A stretch of 64,000 bases of DNA from Spirosoma fluviale (GTDB lineage: Bacteria > Bacteroidota > Bacteroidia > Cytophagales > Cyclobacteriaceae). Where the stretch lies: contig CAMBMU010000003.1 in assembly GCA_945868725.1 (NCBI GenBank), forward strand, positions 1 through 64,000, written 5' to 3'. Shown here one piece after another: positions 10,495 through 20,321 of this stretch. The notes under the pieces are model-generated. The model did not search any database and was not told where the DNA came from. It worked only from the letters and a program-made list of their open reading frames with translations. Position 1 is the first letter of the stretch. Each line of letters begins with the position of its first letter. The position numbers were made by a program, and so were the translations under genes.

Positions 10495-11216
10495 TGAACA
10501 TTGCACTTCTAGGATACGGAAAAATGGGCAAGCTAATCGCTGCATTAGCTGAAGAAAGAGGACACCAGATCATCGCTAAAGTTGATCTGGAAAACCAAGA
10601 ATTACGCAATTCTTTAGACCCTAAAACCATCGATGTAGCCATCGAATTCAGTCAACCAGAAGCCGCATTCGGAAATATTCGATGGGCAATTACAAATGGA
10701 ATCCCTGTACTTTCAGGAACTACCGGCTGGTTATCCCGACTTTCAGAGATTGAAGCCTTGACACACCAACACCAAGGAACCTTCTTTTATGCCTCCAACT
10801 TTAGTATTGGAGTAAACGTATTCTTCAAAGTAAATGAACTCCTTGCCAAGCTCATGAATGAGACCAGTGGCTACCAAGTGACGCTCGAAGAAATTCACCA
10901 TACAGCAAAAAAGGATGCTCCATCAGGAACTGCCATCACCCTGGCTGAAGGGATACTTAAGCACTATTCGCACCTAAAGGCATGGAACTTGGTGGGAGAA
11001 TCTCCCAACAGTCCAGGCTCTTTGCCAATCACGGCAAAGCGTATCGATCCAGCACCCGGCACCCATCGAATTCGTTATTCTTCTGGAATTGATGACCTCG
11101 AAATCACCCATACAGCACACAGCAGGGAAGGATTTGCCCTAGGAGCAATCCAAGTTGCGGAATGGATTTTGGGAAAAAAAGGAGTACTTTCGATGGATGA
11201 TTACTTATCATTTTAA
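10494..11216 (+). CDS. dapB: 4-hydroxy-tetrahydrodipicolinate reductase
   Basis: LGYGKMGKLI; EEIHHTAKKDAPSGTA. Confidence 0.97.
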   Translation: MNIALLGYGKMGKLIAALAEERGHQIIAKVDLENQELRNSLDPKTIDVAIEFSQPEAAFGNIRWAITNGIPVLSGTTGWLSRLSEIEALTHQHQGTFFYASNFSIGVNVFFKVNELLAKLMNETSGYQVTLEEIHHTAKKDAPSGTAITLAEGILKHYSHLKAWNLVGESPNSPGSLPITAKRIDPAPGTHRIRYSSGIDDLEITHTAHSREGFALGAIQVAEWILGKKGVLSMDDYLSF

Positions 11217-11231
11217 GTCAACAGCTAACCA

Positions 11232-12308
11232 ATGAGTAAAACTAAACCAAAAAAATCGGCATTTCGTGAGTGGATTGATGCGCTAGTATTCGCTGTAATT
11301 GCAGCCTCTTTAATCCGCTGGCTACTTCTAGAGCCCTTCACCATTCCAACTGCTTCGATGGAAAAAACCTTACTGGTTGGAGATTTCCTGTTTGTAAGTA
11401 AAATGCATTACGGAACTAGAATTCCAAAAACTATTTTGCAGGTTCCACTGACGCATCAAAAAATTTGGGGTACTGAAATCCCCTCTTATTCAGATCTTGT
11501 TCAGCTGCCTTATCTCCGTCTGCCTGGATTTACCTCCGTGCAGCGCAATGATGTGGTCGTGTTTAACTATCCCGTAGAATTCAACTACCCAAATGATCTC
11601 AAAACAAATTACATCAAACGAGCAGTAGCTGTTCCTGGCGATCAAATTGAAGTTCGGGAGGGAGAACTTTTTGTCAACCAAAAAGCATCTCCAAAGCCTG
11701 AGGAAATGCAGTACTCCTATGAAATTACGACCAATAGAAGTTTGACGGCAGATTTTTTGAAGGATTTTGGCATCAACCAAGAGAGCTTTTATGCTGCTCC
11801 AGATGGTAGCCGCTACCTAATTTGGACTACAGATCCGAATATTGAAAAACTTAAATCCTCTCCAGTGGTGACCTCTGTTACCAAATCCCTTCAGCCCAAA
11901 GGTCAAGCAGAGTCTGCGATTTTCCCTAATGGTGCAAACCTACCTTGGAATAGGGATAATTATGGACCGCTACTCGTACCTGGTGAGGATCAGACCCTAG
12001 AAATGAACCCTGACAATGTATTAAAGTATGCCTTTACCATAGAAAAATACGAGGGTCACGAAAAAGTAGAAGTAAAAGATGGGGCCTTGTACATCGATGG
12101 GAAAAAAGTGGATAACTATACTTTCAAGCAGAATTATTACTTCATGATGGGCGATAACAGGCATGATTCGCTCGACTCGCGCTACTGGGGCTTCGTACCC
12201 GAAGACCATGTGGTGGGCAAAGCCTGGTTCTTGTGGTTATCCTTGGATAAATTTGAATCCATGTTTGGAAAAATTCGATGGAATAGATTCTTTAAAGGAA
12301 TCTCCTAA
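11232..12308 (+). CDS. lepB: signal peptidase I
   Basis: EPFTIPTASMEKTLLVGDFLFVSK; MGDNRHDSLDSRYWGFVPEDHVVGKA. Confidence 0.96.
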   Translation: MSKTKPKKSAFREWIDALVFAVIAASLIRWLLLEPFTIPTASMEKTLLVGDFLFVSKMHYGTRIPKTILQVPLTHQKIWGTEIPSYSDLVQLPYLRLPGFTSVQRNDVVVFNYPVEFNYPNDLKTNYIKRAVAVPGDQIEVREGELFVNQKASPKPEEMQYSYEITTNRSLTADFLKDFGINQESFYAAPDGSRYLIWTTDPNIEKLKSSPVVTSVTKSLQPKGQAESAIFPNGANLPWNRDNYGPLLVPGEDQTLEMNPDNVLKYAFTIEKYEGHEKVEVKDGALYIDGKKVDNYTFKQNYYFMMGDNRHDSLDSRYWGFVPEDHVVGKAWFLWLSLDKFESMFGKIRWNRFFKGIS

Positions 12309-12310
12309 GC

Positions 12311-12345
12311 AAGAGGCCCCGCATATTACGGGGCCTCTTTTTTTT
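12311..12345. terminator. Bidirectional intrinsic terminator between lepB and ung
   Basis: AAGAGGCCCCGcatattaCGGGGCCTCTTTTTTTT. Confidence 0.85.
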
Positions 12346-13006
12346 ACCAAACTATGGGAGTTTGGCCAGTAGCGATCAAGTAATCATTGGTCTTTGAAAA
12401 ATGCTTGCATCCCCAAAAACCGCGATGAGCTGCCAGAGGGCTAGGATGAGGAGCCTTCAGGACGCAATGCTTTTCCGCATCAATTAATTCTTCCTTCTTC
12501 TGTGCATATGCCCCCCATAATAAAAATACAACCTGTGATCGCTCATGGCTAATCGTTCGAATCACCTCATCCGTAAATGCCTCCCAACCTTGGTTTTGGT
12601 GGGATCCAGCCAAATTTGAACGAACCGTCAAGGTAGCATTTACTAAAAATACACCTTGGGAGGCCCAGCCACTGAGATCTCCATGTGCCGGCAAAGGAAT
12701 CCCTAGATCAGTTTTTAGCTCCTTAAATATATTCAGCAAACTTGGGGGGAAAGGAACCCCTGCAGCAACGGAAAAAGCAAGCCCATTGGCTTGGCCTTCT
12801 CCGTGGTAGGGGTCTTGCCCCAGAATTACCACCTTCACTTCGGGAAGCGGGCAATGCCAAAAAGCAGAAAAAATCTGCTTACCAGGAGGAAATACCCGAT
12901 GCTGCTGGTACTCCTGCTTGACGAATTGAGTGAGATTCAAAAAGGGTTCGCTTTGGAAAATTGGACTTAAGGCCGTTTTCCATGTGGGTTCTAGGGCAAC
13001 ATCCAT
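12344..13006 (-). CDS. ung: uracil-DNA glycosylase
   Basis: VVILGQDPYHGEGQANGLAFSV, HPSPLAAHRGFWGCKHFS; start trimmed to MDVALEPTW because the longer ORF (to 13096) overlaps apaG. Confidence 0.95.
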   Translation of the reverse strand: MDVALEPTWKTALSPIFQSEPFLNLTQFVKQEYQQHRVFPPGKQIFSAFWHCPLPEVKVVILGQDPYHGEGQANGLAFSVAAGVPFPPSLLNIFKELKTDLGIPLPAHGDLSGWASQGVFLVNATLTVRSNLAGSHQNQGWEAFTDEVIRTISHERSQVVFLLWGAYAQKKEELIDAEKHCVLKAPHPSPLAAHRGFWGCKHFSKTNDYLIATGQTPIVW

Positions 13007-13066
13007 CGGATAAGGGTTGGTTTGAAAAGTAGAAATCCTACCTTTAGTACTTGAAATAGTGATGCC

Positions 13067-13453
13067 ATGGTCTCTGCGATTACCAAAGGAATTCAAGTAA
13101 GTGTTGAAACTACCTACCAGCCGGATTTTTCAAATCCGCAGCAGCACCATTATGTATTCACTTACAAGGTACGCATAGAAAATAAAAGCAACCAAACCGT
13201 TCAATTGTTGAGGAGGCGATGGGAAATTTATGATGCTACCGAAAGTCGAAAAATTGTGGAGGGAGATGGGGTAGTCGGCCAGCAACCTATTTTGGAGCCA
13301 GGTGAGTTTCATACCTATGTTTCTGGCTGCAACTTAAAGTCAGGAATTGGCAAAATGCGCGGGTCCTTTACCCTTGAGAAATTAATGGATGGTAAACTCT
13401 TGGAGATAGTCATCCCAGAGTTTCAGCTAATTTCCACCCTCTTTCAAAATTAA
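13067..13453 (+). CDS. apaG: ApaG domain protein
   Basis: VEGDGVVGQQPILEPGEFHTYVSGCNLKSGIGKMRGSF. Confidence 0.95.
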   Translation: MVSAITKGIQVSVETTYQPDFSNPQQHHYVFTYKVRIENKSNQTVQLLRRRWEIYDATESRKIVEGDGVVGQQPILEPGEFHTYVSGCNLKSGIGKMRGSFTLEKLMDGKLLEIVIPEFQLISTLFQN

Positions 13454-14211
13454 TGTCTCGGAATTCATTTGCCCTTGCATTTGCCTATTTTCAACATTGG
13501 CTTCGAAAAGAAGATCTTTACAGTCAACAATCCCCATTTATTTTTTCACGCTACCAGGACCTAATTGCCTATTTAAAAAGTGCCAAGCATTTCCATTTGA
13601 AGGCTGCAGATTTTAGTGCTTCAATTTTCTCAAATACAGCTCGAAAAAGAACAACTAGTGCTGAAAATTTCAATTCAGCCGTAAATCCAATCACTAGAAC
13701 CGTATGGAAACCCCGCAAAAAAGCGGCCTTACTATGTTCCTATTTTTGCCAAACTACCGCTGCAAAACAGGTAATCGAACTAGGGATGGGAACTGGAGCA
13801 GTGACTCGGCTTCTTGATCAAGTAACGAAAGGTCATCTCTATACCTTCAGTGAATGGAATTCTTTTGACTCTAAGGATACCTTTTCTTCAAACACCAGGG
13901 TAATTCCTGAGGTAACGGTAGCAAAATTCACAGCAGTACTCCAAGACTTGGATGCACTCGATTTTTTAGTCATCCATCCAGAGTTTTCACAAACGATGTT
14001 TCGCGAGATAGTTTCTTTTTGCATCCCTCGAATGCAATCCACAGGGATTCTTGCACTCGGAGGTATTCACCACAGTGAAGAGATGAATGCTTACTGGCAA
14101 GAAGTTCAAAAAGAGGAAAGCGTGAAGCTTAGCCTAGATTTTTTTGATTACGGTGTCCTATTTTTCAACTACTCGGGGCCAAAAACCGATCTCATTTTAG
14201 GATATAAATGA
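13453..14211 (+). CDS. class I SAM-dependent methyltransferase-like protein
   Basis: VIELGMGTGAVTRLL motif I. Confidence 0.65.
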   Translation: MSRNSFALAFAYFQHWLRKEDLYSQQSPFIFSRYQDLIAYLKSAKHFHLKAADFSASIFSNTARKRTTSAENFNSAVNPITRTVWKPRKKAALLCSYFCQTTAAKQVIELGMGTGAVTRLLDQVTKGHLYTFSEWNSFDSKDTFSSNTRVIPEVTVAKFTAVLQDLDALDFLVIHPEFSQTMFREIVSFCIPRMQSTGILALGGIHHSEEMNAYWQEVQKEESVKLSLDFFDYGVLFFNYSGPKTDLILGYK

Positions 14212-14407
14212 GTCGATGGACATTCTTAGGAAGTCAAAATAAGGTTGAAAGATATGCCTTCTTAATCTGCGTAAATAAACTTTATCTATTTGATCCAAGA
14301 ATTGGCAAAGATATTGATAAAGACTAGGAAAGGGTTTTGTTAGAAGGTGAGCCCCTAACCTGCCTCAAAAACCAGCGAATAAAGCCCCTTTTCCATCCCC
14401 TTGCATT

Positions 14408-15337
14408 ATGGACCAGTTTAGCAAAGACCAAAAGTCGCCAAAAACCGAATTAGGCAAAAACTTAATTTTGGTGTTTTTGTTGCTATTGGTCTTAATCAGT
14501 GGAACAAAACTATATCTAGATCACCTGGACAGCACTAAACAAACAGCCGAAATCTCAGCATTGACTGAAGAAAACCAAATCCTAAGTACCCGATTAGATT
14601 CAGTGGAGAAACAACTGAAGATTCGAATTCAAGAATTGGAAAAATTAGGAGCCAATGTCACGGAACTTCGCTTTTTGCAAGACCAATTGATTCAAGAAAA
14701 AAAATCCAATACACAGCGAAGTGCGAGAGAAATTGACGCATTGAATCAACGAATCAAGGATCTCTCCAACCTATTGGTTCAAAAGGATGCGGAGATCCTT
14801 CAACTTCAGGAACGTTTTCAAGCGTTATCCTCAGAAAATGAAGTGCTCAAAAGCAATCAGTCTGAGCTAGAGAAAGAAGTGACTCAAATCAATCTACAAA
14901 AACAGGAATTGGCCACAAAGGTAGCGGAAGCCTCCAAACTAAAAGTGAATGGAATTCGAGTGGCTGGAATGAATGCCAGAGGCAAAGCTTTGGATGGTAA
15001 GAATAAAACTTTTAAAAAGAAACAAATCAAGGGGATTCAAGTACTGATTCAGCTCGCTGATAATTCAGTGGCAGAGAAAGGAACTCGAACAGCCTATCTC
15101 CAGGTAATAGGCCCCAACAAACTCCCTATTTTTGACCTTGCCAAGGGCTCTGGAATAGCGAATTGGGCAGGAAAAGAGGAATTTTACACCGCAAAACAAG
15201 AGTTTTGGTTTGATACCAAGGAACAGACACTTGAATTTTTCTACGAAAAAGGCAGTCCCTATGGCCCGGGTAACTATGAAGTTAAACTCTATGTGGATAA
15301 GCAATATTTAGGAAGCAGTTCATTTGTGGTTGAATAA
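14408..15337 (+). CDS. membrane-anchored coiled-coil protein
   Basis: N-terminal TM segment, long heptad-rich region, C-terminal beta-rich domain. Confidence 0.65.
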   Translation: MDQFSKDQKSPKTELGKNLILVFLLLLVLISGTKLYLDHLDSTKQTAEISALTEENQILSTRLDSVEKQLKIRIQELEKLGANVTELRFLQDQLIQEKKSNTQRSAREIDALNQRIKDLSNLLVQKDAEILQLQERFQALSSENEVLKSNQSELEKEVTQINLQKQELATKVAEASKLKVNGIRVAGMNARGKALDGKNKTFKKKQIKGIQVLIQLADNSVAEKGTRTAYLQVIGPNKLPIFDLAKGSGIANWAGKEEFYTAKQEFWFDTKEQTLEFFYEKGSPYGPGNYEVKLYVDKQYLGSSSFVVE

Positions 15338-15388
15338 GTAAAATCCTGCATAATTTTTTGATTTATACCCTTAGATTCTAGATAATTA

Positions 15389-15420
15389 TTTGGAGGGTAG
15401 GCTGATTTATACTACTTTTG
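15389..15420 (+). promoter_or_regulatory. Bacteroidota sigma-A-type promoter upstream of rpsF
   Basis: TTTG-N20-TACTTTTG, matches the TTTG/TANNTTTG consensus. Confidence 0.7.
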
Positions 15421-15458
15421 CGGTCTGTTTATTTAAATTCCAACAAACACATTAAAAA

Positions 15459-15830
15459 ATGTTCCAAAGAAGTTACGAGACGGTATTCATTTTAACTCCC
15501 GTTTTATCTGATGTTCAGATGAAGGATACTGTCGACAAGTTTGTGAACTTGTTAAAAGAAGAGGGGGCAGATGTTATAAATGTGGAAAACTGGGGTCTTA
15601 AGAAGATGGCTTATCCAATCGAAAAAAAGACAACAGGTTTTTATGTTTTGGTAGAGTTCATGGCTGACCCAACACTAATCAAAAAGTTTGAGATTGAAAT
15701 CAGACGAGATGAGAAAGTGATGCGATTTCTGACTACTGTATTGGACAAACACGCGATCGTGTATGCCCAAAGAAGAAGAAAAGGAGAATTTAACAAAAAA
15801 GCTGAAGTTAAGGAGGAGCAAGCCCAATGA
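15459..15830 (+). CDS. rpsF: 30S ribosomal protein S6
   Basis: [28 protein letters not shown]. Confidence 0.98.
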   Translation: MFQRSYETVFILTPVLSDVQMKDTVDKFVNLLKEEGADVINVENWGLKKMAYPIEKKTTGFYVLVEFMADPTLIKKFEIEIRRDEKVMRFLTTVLDKHAIVYAQRRRKGEFNKKAEVKEEQAQ

Positions 15831-16078
15831 CACTAGTAAACGAACCTATCAACAGAGGCGAAATCAGAAAGAAATATTGCCGATTCAAGAAGCACGGTAT
15901 CAAGTATATCGACTACAAGGACCCGAACTTTCTTTTAAAATTCGTAAACGAGCAAGGGAAAATCCTTCCTAGAAGACTTTCCGGTAACTCTGCAAAGTAT
16001 CAGCGGAAAGTTGCTCAAGCGATTAAGAAAGCAAGACAATTGGCTTTGTTGCCATTCGTAACCGACGGTCTGAAATAG
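15827..16078 (+). CDS. rpsR: 30S ribosomal protein S18
   Basis: [55 protein letters not shown]. Confidence 0.98.
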   Translation: MTLVNEPINRGEIRKKYCRFKKHGIKYIDYKDPNFLLKFVNEQGKILPRRLSGNSAKYQRKVAQAIKKARQLALLPFVTDGLK

Positions 16079-16117
16079 GCTCACGGTGTATCGTTCAATC
16101 AATAAAGATCATTACAA

Positions 16118-16561
16118 ATGGAAATCATTCTAAAAACAGATATCAAAGGTCTTGGATACAAAAATGACTTGGTGAGCGTAAAGCCAGGATACGGTAGAAA
16201 CTACCTAATCCCACAAGGTTTTGCTGTACTTGCTACAGGGTCAAACAAGAAAGTCCTAGCTGAAAATATCAAGCAAGCAGCACATAAAGCTGAAAAGATC
16301 AAGACGGAGGCAGAAAATATTGCTGCAAGAATTGCCGAAACAACCCTTGAAATCAAGGCGAAAATCGGAGAAACGGGCAAAATTTTCGGAAAGGTAACTA
16401 CGCTACAAATTTCAGATGCCTTAGCAACCAAAGGCTTTGAAATCGACAGAAAGAAAATCGCTATCACTGTTCCAGTGGAAGGTGCAGGCGAATTTACTGC
16501 TGACATCGACCTTCACAGAGAGGTAAAGACGCAGGTTAAATTTGTCGTAGTAGGCGAATAA
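16118..16561 (+). CDS. rplI: 50S ribosomal protein L9
   Basis: MEIILKTDIKGLGYKNDLVSVKPGYGRNYLIPQGFA. Confidence 0.98.
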   Translation: MEIILKTDIKGLGYKNDLVSVKPGYGRNYLIPQGFAVLATGSNKKVLAENIKQAAHKAEKIKTEAENIAARIAETTLEIKAKIGETGKIFGKVTTLQISDALATKGFEIDRKKIAITVPVEGAGEFTADIDLHREVKTQVKFVVVGE

Positions 16562-16585
16562 TCGATTCGAAAAACCAAAAAAAAA

Positions 16586-16612
16586 GTCCCGCAAATGCGG
16601 GACTTTTTTTTT
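16586..16612. terminator. Intrinsic terminator after rplI
   Basis: GTCCCGCAAATGCGGGACTTTTTTTTT. Confidence 0.87.
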
Positions 16613-16853
16613 ATGCCAATGCCGATTCCAAATCCTCGACCAATTTCTTGGCTACTGACTTTCCCTTTTTCTCTCGAGCGGCTTGCAATACATGCAGAGC
16701 TGAGGCCCCTGCTTTGACTAATCCCGATGGGTTGCCATCAGCCTGAAAGCTTCCCCAACACCACCGCAGTTCCGAGGCAAGTTCAGCCTGTTCCAGTTTT
16801 TCTAATTTCTCGATGACTGTTGCCACCACTTTTTTCATTTTTCGCGCATCCAT
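16611..16853 (-). CDS. hypothetical small protein
   Basis: 80-aa ORF; start codon and position consistent. Confidence 0.6.
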   Translation of the reverse strand: MDARKMKKVVATVIEKLEKLEQAELASELRWCWGSFQADGNPSGLVKAGASALHVLQAAREKKGKSVAKKLVEDLESALA

Positions 16854-16930
16854 GGTTTGTCGATTGGTTGTTTAGCCTTCTTATACGAAACAAAGGAGTG
16901 ACTTTTTTTGATTTAAAAAACTTATTTCCT

Positions 16931-16972
16931 CGTTAGCTAACGAAAATCATGTTTTCAATCGGTTTAGCTAAC
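16931..16972. promoter_or_regulatory. Pair of AGCTAAC palindromes (putative operator)
   Basis: CGTTAGCTAACG (perfect 12-bp palindrome) and GTTTAGCTAAC, centres 31 bp apart. Confidence 0.45.
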
Positions 16973-17100
16973 TTCCTTCAACCCTAAAAAATCCGCCCCT
17001 ACCAAAGACCACTTTCAATTATTACCAAAAAGGCAAGTTACTTTGCCACAAAGAATTAGCCTCCAAGCCCTGTAAATATCAAAATTCTTTGCCAGGATAC

Positions 17101-17131
17101 TTGGAAAAAAAAGGGGATAACTTTACATTTG
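17101..17131 (+). promoter_or_regulatory. Promoter upstream of tRNA-Gln
   Basis: TTGG-N19-TACATTTG. Confidence 0.65.
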
Positions 17132-17169
17132 TACCACTATTTCAAAAGCGAAGGCATTTTGAAAATCAC

Positions 17170-17242
17170 TGACTGATGGTGTAACTGGCAACACGTCTGA
17201 TTTTGGTTCAGAAGAGTCTAGGTTCGAGCCCTAGTCGGTCAA
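17170..17242 (+). tRNA. tRNA-Gln (TTG)
   Basis: Acceptor TGACTGA/TCGGTCA, anticodon stem-loop TCTGA-TTTTGGT-TCAGA, T-loop GGTTCGAGCC. Confidence 0.93.
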
Positions 17243-17250
17243 CAAAAAAA

Positions 17251-17278
17251 ACCTCCCATTTGGGGAGGTTTTTTTTTG
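17251..17278 (+). terminator. Intrinsic terminator after tRNA-Gln
   Basis: ACCTCCCATTTGGGGAGGTTTTTTTTT. Confidence 0.85.
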
Positions 17279-17313
17279 TTTTGTCCCATTTCCACAGGAT
17301 AGATCTTTAAACC

Positions 17314-20034
17314 TTACTTATACAAGCCATTAAACAACATTTTGAAGGTGCCATGTGCCTGCCCACGGAAGGTGATCTCGGGGCCAAAAGCATACAATTT
17401 CCCCTTACCTATTTGCGCCTCAAAAGCAGTGACTCCTTGCTTTAAATAGTTTTGTCCCCAAGCCCAGCCACTTCGAAGCGGAGGAGTTGTTCCAAACCAA
17501 GCCAAAGGCTTCACCCCTAAACTAGCTGCTTCTGGAGCCAAACGAAATACAGGGCTATTTGAAAACATAATGTCTGCTTTCTGGCCCATTCCAAAATTGA
17601 TTGGAGCAGCGGTATCTACCGCCATCTCCAATACACTCCCTGGAATGTAATACTTATCCCCAGTTAGTGACTTTTCCTGACCATTCACAATCTCAACCAA
17701 GGCATTGGAAACAGGTAACCCTAAATGACTCGCTAAAGAGGTAGCTCCTCCTGCCGTTAGAATTTGTCCGCCCCCCTCAAGAAATTTCTTCAGTTGTGGA
17801 ATGGACTTGTCAATTGAAAGCCTACCTAGCATGTGATGATAGGTTGCAGGAATATCTTCCTTTTTAGGCTGCGCCCCAGTACCATATCCACCCCCAGCTC
17901 CTGGCATGCCAGGACCCATGAATAAAAGCACATCGTACTTTTCAGCCAAATTGCCCCCATCGATCTCCATTGGAAACACCTGCGCAAAGTCGAAGTGAAA
18001 CTGCTCCATGATCCATCTTGTCCAGCCAGAGGGCATGGAGCCCCCATAGTAATCGTACAGCCCAACCCGAGCAGGCTTAATTTCTTTTGCCCCTGAAGGC
18101 ATTCCTTTTACCGCCGTAGGCTTTAATCCATAGTTTCGAGCTGCTTGTTCTACTATTTTTTTGCCTGCCGCAGGAACATAAAAAGCCCCTGCTGGAATAG
18201 TACCAGAGGCCGTTTGTGTACGGTATACCTTCACTTTGCCTTTGAGCAAGTCATTCACTGCTGTAAAGGAATCATTGACGCGTGGATCAAGAAGATAGCC
18301 TGACCCTGAAGCCGGCAACGAAGAGCCTTCTGGAGAAAGTAATTTTCCATAAGTGAGCGCCTCGAAGGGACCATCAAAGCCTTCCATGATTCGATCTGCC
18401 TCAATCCCCATCTGGAAGGCAAGCGTCCAGCCTGCAGCATCGTAAGGACGTACAGGAGGTCCCCCAGGATACTGGAAATCATTCGGGTGATCCTGGGGCT
18501 CAAACATATCGATCACGTGGGGACGGAATGCCTGAGCCGTCTTGACGATATAGGAACCCTTTGGATAATTCTTTCCCCCTACAGTAAAATCACTTGTAGC
18601 CCGATGCACCAAAATACCAGACTTAATTAACGCATTTAAAAACTTGATGGCAGTTGGGAAATCAGCCTGGTCCGCCGATAAAATATAGCCCCTCGGATCT
18701 CTTTTGGCCGGATCAGCATACACGGAATCATAGAAAGCGAGGGGAATCCCAGCTCTATTGCCAAAATAAGCCTCTTCAGGATCGTCGCCTGCTGGCTTAC
18801 CCTTACTGGCCTCAAAGGAATTTTGAATGTCCTGTGCATACTTGGGATAGCGTGTCCAAGTATCCGTATTTCCTCTTTCGATGGATTTTTTACCCATCAA
18901 ATAGAAGTTGTAGAGCAACTCGTCGCCATGCCGCACCGCATGATTGAGTATCGCATAATTCATGGAAACCGAGTAGTCGATGGAGCGACGGAAAGGCCAA
19001 GGTCCAGGGGTCACAGGAAAAGGATTACCATTATTAGGAATCAAACGATCTGGAACCAACGGAATCGAATAGGGAGAAGGATCTCCCACGATCTCAGTCA
19101 AGATTCCAATCATATTGTGGTAGTAGGGAGTGGTTCTCAACCCTCCATTCCACCAAGTAGAAAACACGGATCCATCCAAGCGCGCAAAACCAGGCTTTTC
19201 TTCTTGGTGCAGTCGATTGATCATCGCCGCTCCTACCGCATCTAAGCTCGTGACAATCAATGGATCAAAAACATGGTTAAAAGGGTCACGGTAGGGAGGT
19301 CCTGCTACAACAGTGCCGGCCGGACCTGATTGGTGGTGGTTGTAAATGATTTGAGGCATCCACTCCACGTATTGCTGCATGGAAATATTGGTAGACTCCT
19401 TCATGTTGTTCATGAAAAAATCTCGGTTGTTGTCATGCCCCACATACTTCTGATACAGCACTGGGATATTTTTATTTCGCTTGGCATTTTCTGAAGGAAG
19501 CATGTACCAATTGGACATAATCTCCATGCCATCTGGATTTACATGAACTAAAAGAATGATCACCTCATCCAAGATGCGTAGCGTTTCTTCATCGTTTTTA
19601 GAGGCAAGTTCATAGAGCGTCTCGATCAACTGCTGTGCACCAACCACCTCACTGGCATGTAGGCCACCATCAATCCATACGATCGGCTTTCCTTGATTAG
19701 AGAGTGCTTTAGCCTCGGCTTCAGAAATCTCCGCTCTACCCAATTTTCTAGAAATTTCTTGGTAGCGCGCTAAATCAGGGAAATTTTTGGGTGAAGTAAT
19801 CACCAAAAGTGGTTGCTCACGACCAAACTCCGTTTGCCCAATGCTTCGGTACTCCACTCGATCCGAAATGGCAGCGATTTTTTTGAAGTAGGACTCCGTT
19901 TGAGTGAAATTGGCAAGCATGTACGGTTCACCGATGGTAAATCCAAAATGCTCCTTGGGAGTAGGAATGGTCTGAGCAAGCAGGGCAATCGGCACAAGCA
20001 AGGTCAGCAGGAAGAAAAGAACTATTTTTTTCAT
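17314..20034 (-). CDS. M14 family zinc carboxypeptidase, secreted
   Basis: Signal peptide; VWIDGGLHASEVVGAQQLIE (HxxE-type zinc motif), HVNPDGME. Confidence 0.9.
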   Translation of the reverse strand: MKKIVLFFLLTLLVPIALLAQTIPTPKEHFGFTIGEPYMLANFTQTESYFKKIAAISDRVEYRSIGQTEFGREQPLLVITSPKNFPDLARYQEISRKLGRAEISEAEAKALSNQGKPIVWIDGGLHASEVVGAQQLIETLYELASKNDEETLRILDEVIILLVHVNPDGMEIMSNWYMLPSENAKRNKNIPVLYQKYVGHDNNRDFFMNNMKESTNISMQQYVEWMPQIIYNHHQSGPAGTVVAGPPYRDPFNHVFDPLIVTSLDAVGAAMINRLHQEEKPGFARLDGSVFSTWWNGGLRTTPYYHNMIGILTEIVGDPSPYSIPLVPDRLIPNNGNPFPVTPGPWPFRRSIDYSVSMNYAILNHAVRHGDELLYNFYLMGKKSIERGNTDTWTRYPKYAQDIQNSFEASKGKPAGDDPEEAYFGNRAGIPLAFYDSVYADPAKRDPRGYILSADQADFPTAIKFLNALIKSGILVHRATSDFTVGGKNYPKGSYIVKTAQAFRPHVIDMFEPQDHPNDFQYPGGPPVRPYDAAGWTLAFQMGIEADRIMEGFDGPFEALTYGKLLSPEGSSLPASGSGYLLDPRVNDSFTAVNDLLKGKVKVYRTQTASGTIPAGAFYVPAAGKKIVEQAARNYGLKPTAVKGMPSGAKEIKPARVGLYDYYGGSMPSGWTRWIMEQFHFDFAQVFPMEIDGGNLAEKYDVLLFMGPGMPGAGGGYGTGAQPKKEDIPATYHHMLGRLSIDKSIPQLKKFLEGGGQILTAGGATSLASHLGLPVSNALVEIVNGQEKSLTGDKYYIPGSVLEMAVDTAAPINFGMGQKADIMFSNSPVFRLAPEAASLGVKPLAWFGTTPPLRSGWAWGQNYLKQGVTAFEAQIGKGKLYAFGPEITFRGQAHGTFKMLFNGLYK

Positions 20035-20267
20035 GAATACAGTAAATTATACCTTCCCAATTTAACCCTTTGATTTGTAAAAAGACTGAAAATTAGTCCT
20101 GCCTTCCAATTTTTACAGGGTCGGAAAAATAGCAAAATGAATTGCTGAAATAAAGTTCATACCTGCCAAACGGCTAATTCTATCAAAAAAATAGGTAAGT
20201 CAAATCCAGCATTGAAATTTTTCTATTGACAGTAGTTTTCGGAGCACAATCCTTCCCTCAAAATCAT

Positions 20268-20275
20268 TACTTTTG
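20268..20275 (+). promoter_or_regulatory. -7 box of prs promoter
   Basis: TACTTTTG. Confidence 0.5.
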
Positions 20276-20321
20276 TTTACCAATCCTTTCCATCCTCATC
20301 CTTCAAACTCCCCTGATTCCA

